The translations under genes were made by a program, and so were the position numbers. From an uncultured Erysipelotrichaceae bacterium (GTDB taxonomy: Bacteria; Bacillota_I; Bacilli_A; RFN20; CAG-826), in contig CAMVEL010000008.1 in the NCBI GenBank assembly GCA_947166565.1, forward strand, positions 1-64,000: 64,000 nucleotides of DNA, given 5' to 3'. The notes under the pieces were generated by a model. It did no database searches. It was not told the origin of the DNA and worked only from the letters and a program-made list of their open reading frames with translations. Of this stretch, positions 55,301-64,000 are shown one piece after another; position 1 is the first letter of the stretch; the number at the start of each line of letters is the position of its first letter.

Positions 55301-55863
55301 AAGCCATCTATAACATGGGCGATAAGAATTCCTTGGTGAACAAGGCCTATTACCATCAAGACGATTCCACCATCATCATCTCAAAGGATTATTTTGCCCT
55401 TCTAGATGAAAACCGCCTATACCGCTTCTATGTCGAAGGTGAGGAATATTCCTTCTCCTTCGCGACCCAAGTCAATTCCATCGAACGCTCCTTAAGTGTT
55501 AAGGATATGTCTATTAACGAAGGCCTTGATGCCGTTATCTGGGTCGGTAGGTTTGATATCGAATCTGTTTCCGTCAATGGGAAAGTCCTCGATAAAGAAG
55601 TTTATTCCATCAGGAATTACTGTTTGCGTATCAATCAAAGCAATCTAAATGTTGGGTCTAATGAAGTCCTCATCAACGGCGAGATTAAGTTCCAAATAAC
55701 CGTCTTGCCGTTAATCAAGCATGACGAAGTTCCAATGGGCAGTTTGGATGCCACCGCCTCCTCAATGGAGTCATTATCCGTCCTGCCAGTCGTCTGCGGC
55801 GCCGCATTAGTTCTCGTTTTAGCGGGATTTGCATTATCCCGCGGAAAGAAGGATCGCCTATGA
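52324..55863 (+). CDS. Secreted, membrane-anchored GH32 fructanase/levanase (1179 aa)
   Basis: HWNNDPNGLVYYKGYYHMYYQ, DCRDPSFFV, YPECM; concanavalin-like flanking segments; C-terminal TM plus RGKKDRL. Confidence 0.93.
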   Translation: MIKAIFLVSLFAGSLFVNSPKNKSVDSTSLSGDGDAFSLSEHSYKMDESFVYTSAVHFDSGNAAALVFGAKENERYFVFNIDRNENKTKLLYFKNEGSGLTAKEYLNEWYMGNDKVTESELNVIRPKVSSCPEFHLKLVITIEESHAYAEFYIDNIKRFGVDKVIDLNDLEEGLSYKGGQIGFNVFHANVTFDDITLGKSDYSYYTEAYRNQYHYSQFAHWNNDPNGLVYYKGYYHMYYQTHPYSKYWDHMYWGHARSKDLVHWQELPHALFPDDGNMGIGLGIGYAWSGAVRVYHKGQSPAIDALNWFPNGEGEGLLGIYTRDGERQDQVIISSDDQGMTWTKRKIIPQSVATGDIGKVDCRDPSFFVLNTHSNGEVSRWVMLLSGGTQNKFWFLTSEDFLNWKLSNTYDYIYPECMTIYNNVPPFDDSYSIYLNRTIISVSSRYYAIGRIDSDDSGKIHFYVQDENNITKQYDYSEIGQKAFKKMDYAEDSYAAQAFFIDDPESKYYGKQIAMSWFSGLPSDAESGIYAEVRHPWNGGGMTIPVELGLVKNNGEALVTQKPITVDNDDFPKTTLVSGESLDKDAANNLLGQVNTHSFEFTAKIDNPNEEPVEFRVAESEDEYTAFGWNKEDGYYFDRSHTSTAGINFTKNYLHKFASHRGNGKNLSFYALSDNGSLELFCDDFKYVFYGLTLAAPYSIGASMVAEDSIMVEKLQINSFSSIWHDESEIEEGVLYLDQDNLSLDLSLSDSKDVLVFSTNKETISYELVSGEDVISYEIISKGVRIHALANGEAELKVFTPTQSKSILVTVDDAPIDSDISFAKSGVKSGSWMTASSGLIGTMKMGDGYLLSETITADFRYSANIRLEGAAAGLVVRASEGMKEYVVCNIDSNERIVKVFSTHGEFARGAYKGDVFEEISYSVYVTGQEIEVLVNGERIVHADIPNFIPESGYVGFNVFNGKATFNEIRLVNFSYEFNGDDLVINNDGGQFIKAIYNMGDKNSLVNKAYYHQDDSTIIISKDYFALLDENRLYRFYVEGEEYSFSFATQVNSIERSLSVKDMSINEGLDAVIWVGRFDIESVSVNGKVLDKEVYSIRNYCLRINQSNLNVGSNEVLINGEIKFQITVLPLIKHDEVPMGSLDATASSMESLSVLPVVCGAALVLVLAGFALSRGKKDRL

Positions 55864-56837
55864 GAGAAGTTTCAATCAAAGACGTGGCTACGAAAAGCGG
55901 ATACGGGGTCGGCACGGTCAGCCGCGTCCTATCGGGTGACAAATCCGTCAAAGACTCCACAAGGGAAAAGATTCTGAAGACCATCGATGAACTCCATTAC
56001 GTCAGGAATGTCAATGGAGCGAGGCTTCGCACCAAACATAGCGGGGTCATCGCCATCATGGTTCCAATCATCAACCATCCCTTCTTCGCCGAATTCGTCG
56101 AAGCCCTTGAGGAAGAAGTCAATCGAGCCGGCTGTTCCCTCCTCCTTATCACCTCTCAAATGAATAAGGAGAAGGAAGGTGAAATCCTCCTTAAAATCAA
56201 ACAGCACGAAATCGACGGAGCCATCTTCGTCACCCATTATGAACATGACGAAAAGGAATTGGAGGGTTGTCCCCTCGTCTCCATCGACCGTCACCTTCCA
56301 GGCAACGTCCCTCTTGTCACCTCCGACAACTACGGTTCCACGATGAAGGCCTTGGAAACCTTTTACGCTCATGGGGCTAGACGCATCGGCTTTGTCGGTA
56401 CCAAACCAACCGTCGAATCAGAAGTAAGTCAACGCAAGAAGGCCTATGACGACTTCATCGCCGAGAAAAACCTCCCCGATTTGTCCAAATGGGAAGATGT
56501 AAGCCACGGGCAGGAAACGAAACTCGTGGAAGCCTTCCTAAAAGAACACCCGAATCTCGACGCTGTCTTTGCCTCCAACACCATGGTGGCGGCAATCGTC
56601 TATGCCCTCTCAATTCAAAATGGCAAACGCTTCCCCGAGGATTTGGAACTCATCTCCTATGATGGTACTTCCCAGATTTGGGGTGGCAACCCCATAGACT
56701 GCATTCGTCAAGACATATGTTTGATGGCAAAAATCGCCTTCTCCACCCTTCAAGACCTAATTGAAGAGAGGGAATGCCAGCCAATCAATATAATCCCCAC
56801 CACCTTGATTCTAGGCAAAACATCCAAAGCAAAATAA
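55860..56837 (+). CDS. LacI family transcriptional regulator
   Basis: VSIKDVATKSGYGVGTVSRVLSGDKSVKDSTREKIL; overlaps upstream stop by 4 nt. Confidence 0.96.
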   Translation: MREVSIKDVATKSGYGVGTVSRVLSGDKSVKDSTREKILKTIDELHYVRNVNGARLRTKHSGVIAIMVPIINHPFFAEFVEALEEEVNRAGCSLLLITSQMNKEKEGEILLKIKQHEIDGAIFVTHYEHDEKELEGCPLVSIDRHLPGNVPLVTSDNYGSTMKALETFYAHGARRIGFVGTKPTVESEVSQRKKAYDDFIAEKNLPDLSKWEDVSHGQETKLVEAFLKEHPNLDAVFASNTMVAAIVYALSIQNGKRFPEDLELISYDGTSQIWGGNPIDCIRQDICLMAKIAFSTLQDLIEERECQPINIIPTTLILGKTSKAK

Positions 56838-56856
56838 AAAAGGAGAAAACTAAACT

Positions 56857-58254
56857 ATGCTAAACAAGAAAATACTACTCTTCGCCGCCTCAATGCTGCT
56901 TGCTTCTTGCGGCAACCCCTCCACCCCATCTTCTTCCAATGCCGGCAAGGACTCGTCCAATCCCTCATCCGTGGAACCAGATGAATCCTATACCGAAGAC
57001 GAATCGGTTTCTTACGATGAATCGGAACAATCACAAATGTCGCAGGATATCACCTATCATGGAGGCAGCCAAACCATCAAAATCGTCTTTCATGTCGACG
57101 CGAGAACCACCGAAGGCCAAGCCTACAAAAGACGTATAGATATGTTTAACGCGGCTTATTCCTCAGTCGGACTAAGGGCTGCTCCTACTTTCAAGGCTAG
57201 GACCGCTGGCGGAACCGACTATGAATTGCAATTAATCGCCGCCCAACTTGATGGTACGCTTGCGGACATCATCACCTTCGATGCCCCAAACTGCGCTTCT
57301 TATGCTGACGCGGACCTCCTTTATGACATAACGGATAAGCTGAGTGAGAACGAAAAGAAAGACTTCCTTTCCCTCAACACCTATCAAAATCGGGTGTACG
57401 GCTTACCGATCCAAGAATCCTCTGCGGGCTTCTTCTACAACAAGAAAATCTTCGCCGAGGCTGGAATCGATGTCTCGGGCATCACCGTCGATAACCCTTG
57501 GACCTTCGCTCAGTTCAAAGAGGTTTGCGCCAAACTCGCCAAAACCGGCAAGACCCCGGTCGATATGCGTTTAGACGCGACAAATGACGAAACGGCTACT
57601 TATTTGCTTTATTCCTTCATCCATGCAGCAGGTGGCCAATTCCTTTCTGAAGATGGTTTAACCTCCACCGGCTATTTCAATTCCGACGCCTCCAAGAAAG
57701 GCTTTCAATTCCTAAAGGACCTCGTGGACGCGAATTACACCTCCTATGCGATCGGGGCCACCGATTTCTTCACTGGCAAAGTCGGCATGTACCTCTCCTC
57801 TGGATGGACCATTCCCGATCTCGATAACAAATATCCTGAGCAATTCCCGAATCGCGATTCCTGGGGTTTGCTCCCATATCCATGTGATGTGAAGCGTGCT
57901 TCCGCGACCGGATCTTGGTCCTATGCGATCACCAACAACAACACCAAGGATAAGACCGGTGTCTTGGAATTACTTAAATGGATGGCTTCTGCGGATTCAA
58001 GTACCGCGGTCACCAATGCGACCGGTATGATCCCTTGCCGCAAATCCTGCAATCCCGCTTATCAAGCTGGCTCCCCCGAGCTTGTCCTTTATGAACAGCT
58101 CGCCAAAACCGGCATTGAGCGTCCAATCACCATCGGCTATCCGCAGTTCACTACTGTCTTCTCCAACGTCATCTACAAGATGAGGGATTCCGACGTGAAC
58201 ACCACCGTCGATAATGCCGCTAAGGAATTGCAGCGTCAATTAGATCGCATCTAA
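56857..58254 (+). CDS. Sugar ABC transporter substrate-binding lipoprotein
   Basis: SMLLASCGN lipobox; GLPIQESSAGFFYNKKIFAEAGIDV, extracellular SBP family 1-like. Confidence 0.92.
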   Translation: MLNKKILLFAASMLLASCGNPSTPSSSNAGKDSSNPSSVEPDESYTEDESVSYDESEQSQMSQDITYHGGSQTIKIVFHVDARTTEGQAYKRRIDMFNAAYSSVGLRAAPTFKARTAGGTDYELQLIAAQLDGTLADIITFDAPNCASYADADLLYDITDKLSENEKKDFLSLNTYQNRVYGLPIQESSAGFFYNKKIFAEAGIDVSGITVDNPWTFAQFKEVCAKLAKTGKTPVDMRLDATNDETATYLLYSFIHAAGGQFLSEDGLTSTGYFNSDASKKGFQFLKDLVDANYTSYAIGATDFFTGKVGMYLSSGWTIPDLDNKYPEQFPNRDSWGLLPYPCDVKRASATGSWSYAITNNNTKDKTGVLELLKWMASADSSTAVTNATGMIPCRKSCNPAYQAGSPELVLYEQLAKTGIERPITIGYPQFTTVFSNVIYKMRDSDVNTTVDNAAKELQRQLDRI

Positions 58255-58290
58255 TAAGAAGTTCAAGTATTTTTGGGAAAGGAGGGAACA

Positions 58291-59274
58291 ATGGTAGAAT
58301 CGTCACTTATCATCCTCGCCGTGTTCCTCGCAATTTACGCCTTCGTCGTCTTCCTCGATGTGCGGAAAGCGAAAAAACGTGGGGTCAAATACCATTTTCG
58401 CCAAGCCGTGACGGCCTTCCTTTTCCTACTTCCCGCATGCGTATTGGCTTATTTCTTCATCCTCCTTCCAATCGTGTATTCTTTAGGGTATGGTTTCACC
58501 AAATTCCCACTTCTAAGACCTGACCGCATCGAGTTCATCGGCTTTAGGAATTTCACTGACGCCTTTGAGGAAATCGCTTCCGACGGATGGCTTGCCAAAG
58601 CTATCAAGAACACGGCTTTCTTCGTGGTCTTGGTCGTGCCTCTTCAAATAATCTTGGCTTTGGCCCTTGCCTTATTCTGCAATTTCAAAGCAAAGGGTAA
58701 CGTCATCTTCAAGGTTTGCTTCTTCACGCCTGTTGTCATCTCCCTTGCCGTCACCGCCTATTTATGGAAGGAACTCTTGTCCCCTGCAGAATCAAGTTTC
58801 ATCAACTCCATTCTTGGGGTTTTCGGAATACCTCCACAGGATTTCCTGAATAATCCCGACACCACGATGACCGCGATCGTCTTGATTTCGGCTTGGCAAG
58901 GTTGCGGATATCAGATGCTTATCTTCCTTAGTGGGCTTTCGGGAATCAAGAAAGAGCTTTATGAAGCCGCTAGACTCGATGGATGCAATGCTTGGCAACG
59001 CTTCCTTCGTGTCACCCTACCAGGACTACGTCCCGTCTTGCTTTATATTGTCATCACGGTCTTCATCGGAGCATGCCGAATTATGATCCAACCAATGTTG
59101 ATGGTTGGCTATCAAGAGAATTCGGTTACCCTTAGTTACTACATGTGGTATCAGGGCTTCCGCGGAAGGAACGTTGGCTATAGCGCCGCGATCGCCTTGC
59201 TCATGACGATCTTCATTGGGGCCATCACCCTCATCCAACGCAAACTTTTAGGAGGCAAAGACAATGACCGATAA
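58291..59274 (+). CDS. Sugar ABC transporter permease (MalF/UgpA type)
   Basis: SD AAAGGAGGGAACA-ATG at 58291; EAARLDGCNAWQRFLRVTLPGLRPV. Confidence 0.93.
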   Translation: MVESSLIILAVFLAIYAFVVFLDVRKAKKRGVKYHFRQAVTAFLFLLPACVLAYFFILLPIVYSLGYGFTKFPLLRPDRIEFIGFRNFTDAFEEIASDGWLAKAIKNTAFFVVLVVPLQIILALALALFCNFKAKGNVIFKVCFFTPVVISLAVTAYLWKELLSPAESSFINSILGVFGIPPQDFLNNPDTTMTAIVLISAWQGCGYQMLIFLSGLSGIKKELYEAARLDGCNAWQRFLRVTLPGLRPVLLYIVITVFIGACRIMIQPMLMVGYQENSVTLSYYMWYQGFRGRNVGYSAAIALLMTIFIGAITLIQRKLLGGKDNDR

Positions 59275-60178
59275 AAACGTCAGAGCTTTGATCCACGACG
59301 ATAACGTCGCCATCGTCAAGAAAAGCCGCAAAAGCATCTATGGTAGGATCATCTATTACGTCTTTGGGGCAGTTTTGTCCTTGACCTTCCTCTTCCCTAT
59401 TTTCTACATGATCGCAGCCTCCACCAAAAGTGAGGAGGTTATCGCCCAACATGCGGGAACCATCATGATGTTCATCCCTGATTTCGGCAACATGGGTCAC
59501 TTCCTTGATAACTATGGAGAGGTATTCACCAAATACAACATCCTCCGTCACGCCCTAAACAGTTTGCTCTATGCCTTAATCGCGATCGTCCTCAACATCA
59601 TCATCAATGGTTTGGCGGCGTATGCGATCTGTAAACTTCATTTCCCCGGGAAGAGGTTCTTCAATTTCATCATCCTCTTCCTAATCATCGTCCCGGTTGA
59701 GACTTCGATTATCCCTTTGCTTACGATATGCAAGCACATATTGCATCTACAAAACCATTTCTCGGTGCTTGCGATTGTCCTCCCCCCAGCGATTTCGATC
59801 TTCAACATTTTTCTCTTCATCCAGTTCTTTTCCTCGATTCCTAAGGCCTATGAGGAAGCGGCGAGGATGGATGGAGCCAATACATTCCAAATATTCTTAA
59901 AGGTCATCTTGCCTCTATCTAAACCAATCCTGGCAACCGTCGCTGTCTTTGTGTTTATCGGCGTATGGAACGATTATCTCTGGCCGACGATGGTCCTCAC
60001 CGACGAAAGCCTCTACCCGATTCAAGCGGAATTGGAGACCATCGGCATGGATCCAGACATTACCCCAGGACAAACAATGGCCTCACTCGTCATCACTTCA
60101 ATTCCTATCTTCATTGTCTATATCGCCGCCCAAAAATACATCGTTAAGGGCTTCGGCGCCGGAGGACTCAAAATATGA
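59264..60178 (+). CDS. Sugar ABC transporter permease (MalG/UgpE type)
   Basis: EEAARMDGANTFQIFLKVILPLSKPILATV. Confidence 0.95.
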   Translation: MTDKNVRALIHDDNVAIVKKSRKSIYGRIIYYVFGAVLSLTFLFPIFYMIAASTKSEEVIAQHAGTIMMFIPDFGNMGHFLDNYGEVFTKYNILRHALNSLLYALIAIVLNIIINGLAAYAICKLHFPGKRFFNFIILFLIIVPVETSIIPLLTICKHILHLQNHFSVLAIVLPPAISIFNIFLFIQFFSSIPKAYEEAARMDGANTFQIFLKVILPLSKPILATVAVFVFIGVWNDYLWPTMVLTDESLYPIQAELETIGMDPDITPGQTMASLVITSIPIFIVYIAAQKYIVKGFGAGGLKI

Positions 60179-62835
60179 AAAAACGCACATTGACCATTCA
60201 ATTATTAACAGTTTTGCTCACAACGGGTTGTTCTTGTGCCCCGGTTCCTTCCAGCAGTTATAGCAGTGGAAGCATGGGTCCCGATACCTCTTCCGACTCG
60301 TCTTCAAGCGTACCTAGCGAGGATAGTTCGAAAACCTCTTCCGAAAGTCAGCCTTCAAGCGGCTCTCAAAGCACCGCTTCTAGCGAGTCCTCTTCTTCTA
60401 AGGAGGAGCCGATCGTCGAAGAGAAGGCCTTCATCGATTTCGATTTCGATACCCACGAAGGGCCTTATATCGAGAACAAGTTCGACGGGAACAAGCATAA
60501 GGTCGATTACCTTTTCAATGAAAGCAACGCCCATAGGATCTTCAAAGCCCCTAGCGATCCCCTTTTCAAACAAGGCGTAGGGGAAGAAGGCACATCGCTT
60601 TATCTTGATGGACATTCCAACAAAATCGCGATCCGCGACCAATACATCTCAGGGAAGAAATTGACCCTTTCGGCTTGGATTGCCCCGCGTGGCTTCGAAA
60701 ACCTGGTCGATTATGACTACAATTCGGTAGCTAGAGGCCAGCCTCGCTTAAGTAGCATCCTAAACCAAGGCGACATGGAATCTGGCGAAGGATTCACCTT
60801 TGGTTATGGAAGGCTAGGAAAATGGGGCCTTCAGCTTAACCTCCATAACAATTACACTGGGGAAGATAGCTTCTATGCCGTTTATGATCCTCTCCATACA
60901 TTAGAGCTTTATAAATGGAATCATATCGCGGTCACCTTCGATGGCGACTCTGGATATGTTGGGCTTTTTTATAACGGGGTCGCTTCCTATGAGACCATCC
61001 TCCCTTCCCTTGAAGGCAGTGAGATTATCCCTTCATACGAAACCTTGTATATGGGTTATTACGTAAGCCCCCAATATGAATTCGGTTGCAACAGGCAACT
61101 CCCCGCGGGTCTTATCGATAACCTCAAGATCTACGATAAATCGCTCTCTCCAAAGCAAATCCAGATGGAATACCAAAAAGGATGCGTGAATAACCTCCAT
61201 CCCGACCTTCCCTTCGAGGAAGTCCAAATCGACCGCGCCCAATATGAAGGCGATAGATATCGCGCGGTCTACCACGGCATCCCCCCTGGAGTATGGATGA
61301 ATGAACCCCATTCACCAATCTATTACAAGGGTATGTATCACCTCTTTTACCAACATGACCCGATTGGACCATATTGGAGTCAGATCCGTTGGGCCCATTG
61401 GGCAAGCGAGGACATGATCCATTGGGTCGCAGTCAAAGACGCGGTCGTTCCAACCCCCGGCATCTGCCCAGAAGGCGTATGGACGGGCGGATCCGTCGTC
61501 GGACCTGATGGGACCCCATGGTTAGTCATAACCGCGGGCACCAACCAGTCTACTTGGACCGGGCAAAACATCGCTTACGCCCATTGCGTCGATCCAGATG
61601 ACCCATACCTCACTGATTGGGTGGTCGAAAACAAGGTCAGCCTCACTCAACCTGCCGATGATAGTCAGGGCGAGAGAGAGCAATTCCGCGATCCCTTCGT
61701 TTGGTACGATGATGAAACAAAGCAATACTTCATGCTGGTTTCCACTTCTATCCCTGGGAAAGGCGGCAGTGCAAACGTCTATACTTCACCCGATATGCGC
61801 GATTGGCTATATCATGGTTACCTTTATGAATGCCCCTTTGACCTCTATCCCGTCCAAGGCGCCCATTGGGAATGCGTCATCATGCTTCCAATCCGTTCCA
61901 AAGACGGTCAAATCCGCAAATGGATCCTCTTCGATTGCCCACAATATACGGTGGATGGCTATGTCGTCGACTGCATCTATTGGGTTGGCCAGTTCGATAA
62001 GAGAACCTGCCGATTTATCCCCGATTCCGATGAACCTCGCCTCTTCGATTTAGGCAAAGGTATCTACACGGGCCAAACCGGTTTCTGCTATAGAACCGAA
62101 GAAGATATCGCTTCAGGAGCTAGGTATTATGAAGATGGTAGGACCGTCCTCTTCGGCTTAGCCCAAGGCAAATCCGCGGGCACTGAGCAAAATATCTGGG
62201 CGGGTTGGGCCCATAGCCTTGCTATGCCAGTCGAATTATGGCTCGATGATGATGGCTATACGGTTTTAAGGGAACCGATTAAGGAACTTGAATCCGCGTA
62301 TAAGGAGACCGTCTTCGAATATGATGGCGAGCCTCTTCCAATCGAGGAGATGAACGAAAAAATCGATGACGTCCGTGGCGATACCATCGAAATCAAAGCC
62401 AAACTTTCCTTCGCCCCCACCGCTGATACCTATAAGAGCGGCCTATATGTCCGTTATAACAAAAACGAGATAGACGGGGTCACCGAACGAACGGCCTTGA
62501 CCTTCCATCAAAACGGTTTCTTCATCAACCGTCTCCAATCCTCAGAAATCAATTATGTCGACCGCGGCGATACAAATACCTACTTAACCGATGAAAAGAC
62601 CTTTGACATGAGGGTCTTGATCGACCATTCCTGTTTGGAGGTTTATCTCAATAACAAAATCACCTTCACCACCCGCATCTACCCAAAATTCGGTAATTCG
62701 GATTACCTCCATTTCTTTGATGACGGAGGCGGAATGAAGGTTTCAGACGTCTCCATCAAGCGTCTTGGAAGTGTCTATTTCGATGAAACAACCCCAAGCT
62801 ACTATGGCAACACGGGTAATTTAGGGGAGGAATAA
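60175..62835 (+). CDS. GH32-family lipoprotein with N-terminal LamG/concanavalin-like domain
   Basis: Lipobox LLTTGCS; LTLSAWIAPRGF...WNHIAVTFDGDSG LamG-like; WMNEPHSPIYYKGMYHLFYQHDP, FRDPFVWYD, HWECVIMLP. Confidence 0.92.
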   Translation: MKKRTLTIQLLTVLLTTGCSCAPVPSSSYSSGSMGPDTSSDSSSSVPSEDSSKTSSESQPSSGSQSTASSESSSSKEEPIVEEKAFIDFDFDTHEGPYIENKFDGNKHKVDYLFNESNAHRIFKAPSDPLFKQGVGEEGTSLYLDGHSNKIAIRDQYISGKKLTLSAWIAPRGFENLVDYDYNSVARGQPRLSSILNQGDMESGEGFTFGYGRLGKWGLQLNLHNNYTGEDSFYAVYDPLHTLELYKWNHIAVTFDGDSGYVGLFYNGVASYETILPSLEGSEIIPSYETLYMGYYVSPQYEFGCNRQLPAGLIDNLKIYDKSLSPKQIQMEYQKGCVNNLHPDLPFEEVQIDRAQYEGDRYRAVYHGIPPGVWMNEPHSPIYYKGMYHLFYQHDPIGPYWSQIRWAHWASEDMIHWVAVKDAVVPTPGICPEGVWTGGSVVGPDGTPWLVITAGTNQSTWTGQNIAYAHCVDPDDPYLTDWVVENKVSLTQPADDSQGEREQFRDPFVWYDDETKQYFMLVSTSIPGKGGSANVYTSPDMRDWLYHGYLYECPFDLYPVQGAHWECVIMLPIRSKDGQIRKWILFDCPQYTVDGYVVDCIYWVGQFDKRTCRFIPDSDEPRLFDLGKGIYTGQTGFCYRTEEDIASGARYYEDGRTVLFGLAQGKSAGTEQNIWAGWAHSLAMPVELWLDDDGYTVLREPIKELESAYKETVFEYDGEPLPIEEMNEKIDDVRGDTIEIKAKLSFAPTADTYKSGLYVRYNKNEIDGVTERTALTFHQNGFFINRLQSSEINYVDRGDTNTYLTDEKTFDMRVLIDHSCLEVYLNNKITFTTRIYPKFGNSDYLHFFDDGGGMKVSDVSIKRLGSVYFDETTPSYYGNTGNLGEE

Positions 62836-62838
62836 ACC

Positions 62839-64000
62839 ATGAACATTAAGAAGATTCTCCCAATTATTTTGGTCGCCCCGCTTCTTGCGACGGGGTGCTC
62901 CTCCTTCGGACTAAAAGCCGGGAACGAGGAAAGCAAAGTCCCTTCCACTCTCCGCAACGGCGGCTTTGAATCAAGCACGTTGGATGGTTGGAGCGTCGAA
63001 TATGGGGATGCCTATAGCGACGATTCGGTCACAAGCGATTCCTATTTTTCCTATTCCTATGACCCAAAACACCAGGAAATCTCGATTAACAAGACCGGGT
63101 CATGGTATTTATCCGGCAAAGGATTCGACGGAAAAACCTCATTTAGCAGGACGGGCGCGATAAGAAGCGAACATTTCATCTTGGGTGGAGATGGGTCTAT
63201 CTCACTTAAGCTTGCAGGCGGCGCGATTGCCATTGGCAAAGGCGACGCCCCCTTCAAAGACGATTCGCGGATTTGCTATGTCGGGGTCTACACCGCGAAA
63301 GACGATAAGATGGTGGCTAGGTTCACCAATGAATATTTCTTCGAACATCTCGAGGACTATGTCGACGTCTCCAAATACGAGAAAGGTGTCTATAACACGG
63401 ATAACTTCGTGGAATATACCACCTATCTATTCGACTATATCGGAGAGGAGATGTATCTTCGCATCGTCGATAACGATCAAGATGTCTATTATGGCTATCT
63501 TTCGGTCGATGATATCCGTATCGGCGGAGAACTTCCTCAGCAAGAAGGCCTATATTACGTCAAGCAACACGATTATCTAGACGATATTGAAGCCCCAAGC
63601 ATCTATGACATCAAAAACGGCGGCTTCGAAACCGGCTCCCTCGCTGGATGGGAGGTTTTACGCGGCTTGGCCTTCTCTAACGAAGGGGTGAACGCGGAAA
63701 AATATTGGTGGAACGAATCGATTCCCTATGAAAAAGAAGGCAATTACCATTATGGCCATTATATGCCTTCTGCAACCGGAAGAATGCGTTCAAGCACCTT
63801 TGTTTTAGGGGGGTCTGGTTACGTTTCCTTCAAATTAGGAGGGTGCGCGGACAATAACCTCACCTACCTTTCCTTCTATGTCCTTGATGGCGATACCCCG
63901 AAAGAGGTGGCTAGATATAGCAACCGCAAATATTGGAATTTCCAATTCCCCTATGTCCCAAACGGCATGAGGTTATTGAACCTCGTCCAATATGTCGCGG
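62839..64000 (+). CDS. Lipoprotein with repeated NGGFE...GW carbohydrate-binding-like modules, truncated by window edge
   Basis: SD GGGGAGGAATAAACC-ATG; MNIKKILPIILVAPLLATGCSS; open frame read to 64000; not in ORF track because it runs off the edge. Confidence 0.85.
   Translation, partial: MNIKKILPIILVAPLLATGCSSFGLKAGNEESKVPSTLRNGGFESSTLDGWSVEYGDAYSDDSVTSDSYFSYSYDPKHQEISINKTGSWYLSGKGFDGKTSFSRTGAIRSEHFILGGDGSISLKLAGGAIAIGKGDAPFKDDSRICYVGVYTAKDDKMVARFTNEYFFEHLEDYVDVSKYEKGVYNTDNFVEYTTYLFDYIGEEMYLRIVDNDQDVYYGYLSVDDIRIGGELPQQEGLYYVKQHDYLDDIEAPSIYDIKNGGFETGSLAGWEVLRGLAFSNEGVNAEKYWWNESIPYEKEGNYHYGHYMPSATGRMRSSTFVLGGSGYVSFKLGGCADNNLTYLSFYVLDGDTPKEVARYSNRKYWNFQFPYVPNGMRLLNLVQYVA

Overview
64 kb window of a low-to-mid GC Bacillota-like genome (standard stop-codon usage, strong SD sites, many Ser-rich lipoproteins). 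It is dominated by carbohydrate and peptide uptake genes. Main blocks: (1) a GH5 and a GH3 enzyme at 0.3-5.1 kb; (2) a 50-codon small ORF, tRNA-Leu and a truncated rhuM remnant at 5.4-6.3 kb; (3) an oligopeptide ABC operon (oppABCDF-like, minus strand, 12.3-21.8 kb) whose OppC, OppD and OppF carry large insertions; (4) housekeeping genes: GNAT, antiporter with a small PII-like companion, nitroreductase, thioesterase, lipase; (5) a second GH3 at 30 kb with the same reversed domain order; (6) a secreted tyrosine-phosphatase-like lipoprotein with an EEPPVESS repeat stalk; (7) an accessory island at 38.5-44 kb with two DUF4143-type ATPases that each have tandem repeats upstream, a natural His-rich membrane protein and a decayed inverted-repeat element; (8) tRNA-Ile/Val/Thr, rpsI, rplM, yebC; (9) an HTH + DUF3990-like (ADP-ribosyltransferase-fold) gene coupled to a partner gene and bracketed by near-identical 25-nt palindromic repeats (49.37-50.74 kb); (10) a fructan (GH32) utilisation operon from 51.1 kb to the window end, with a perfect LacI-type operator at its promoter. 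Best candidates for an undescribed system are the repeat-bracketed HTH-DUF3990/partner module, the DUF4143 ATPases with upstream tandem repeats, and the expanded Opp transporter. All family assignments come from reading motifs; no searches were run.
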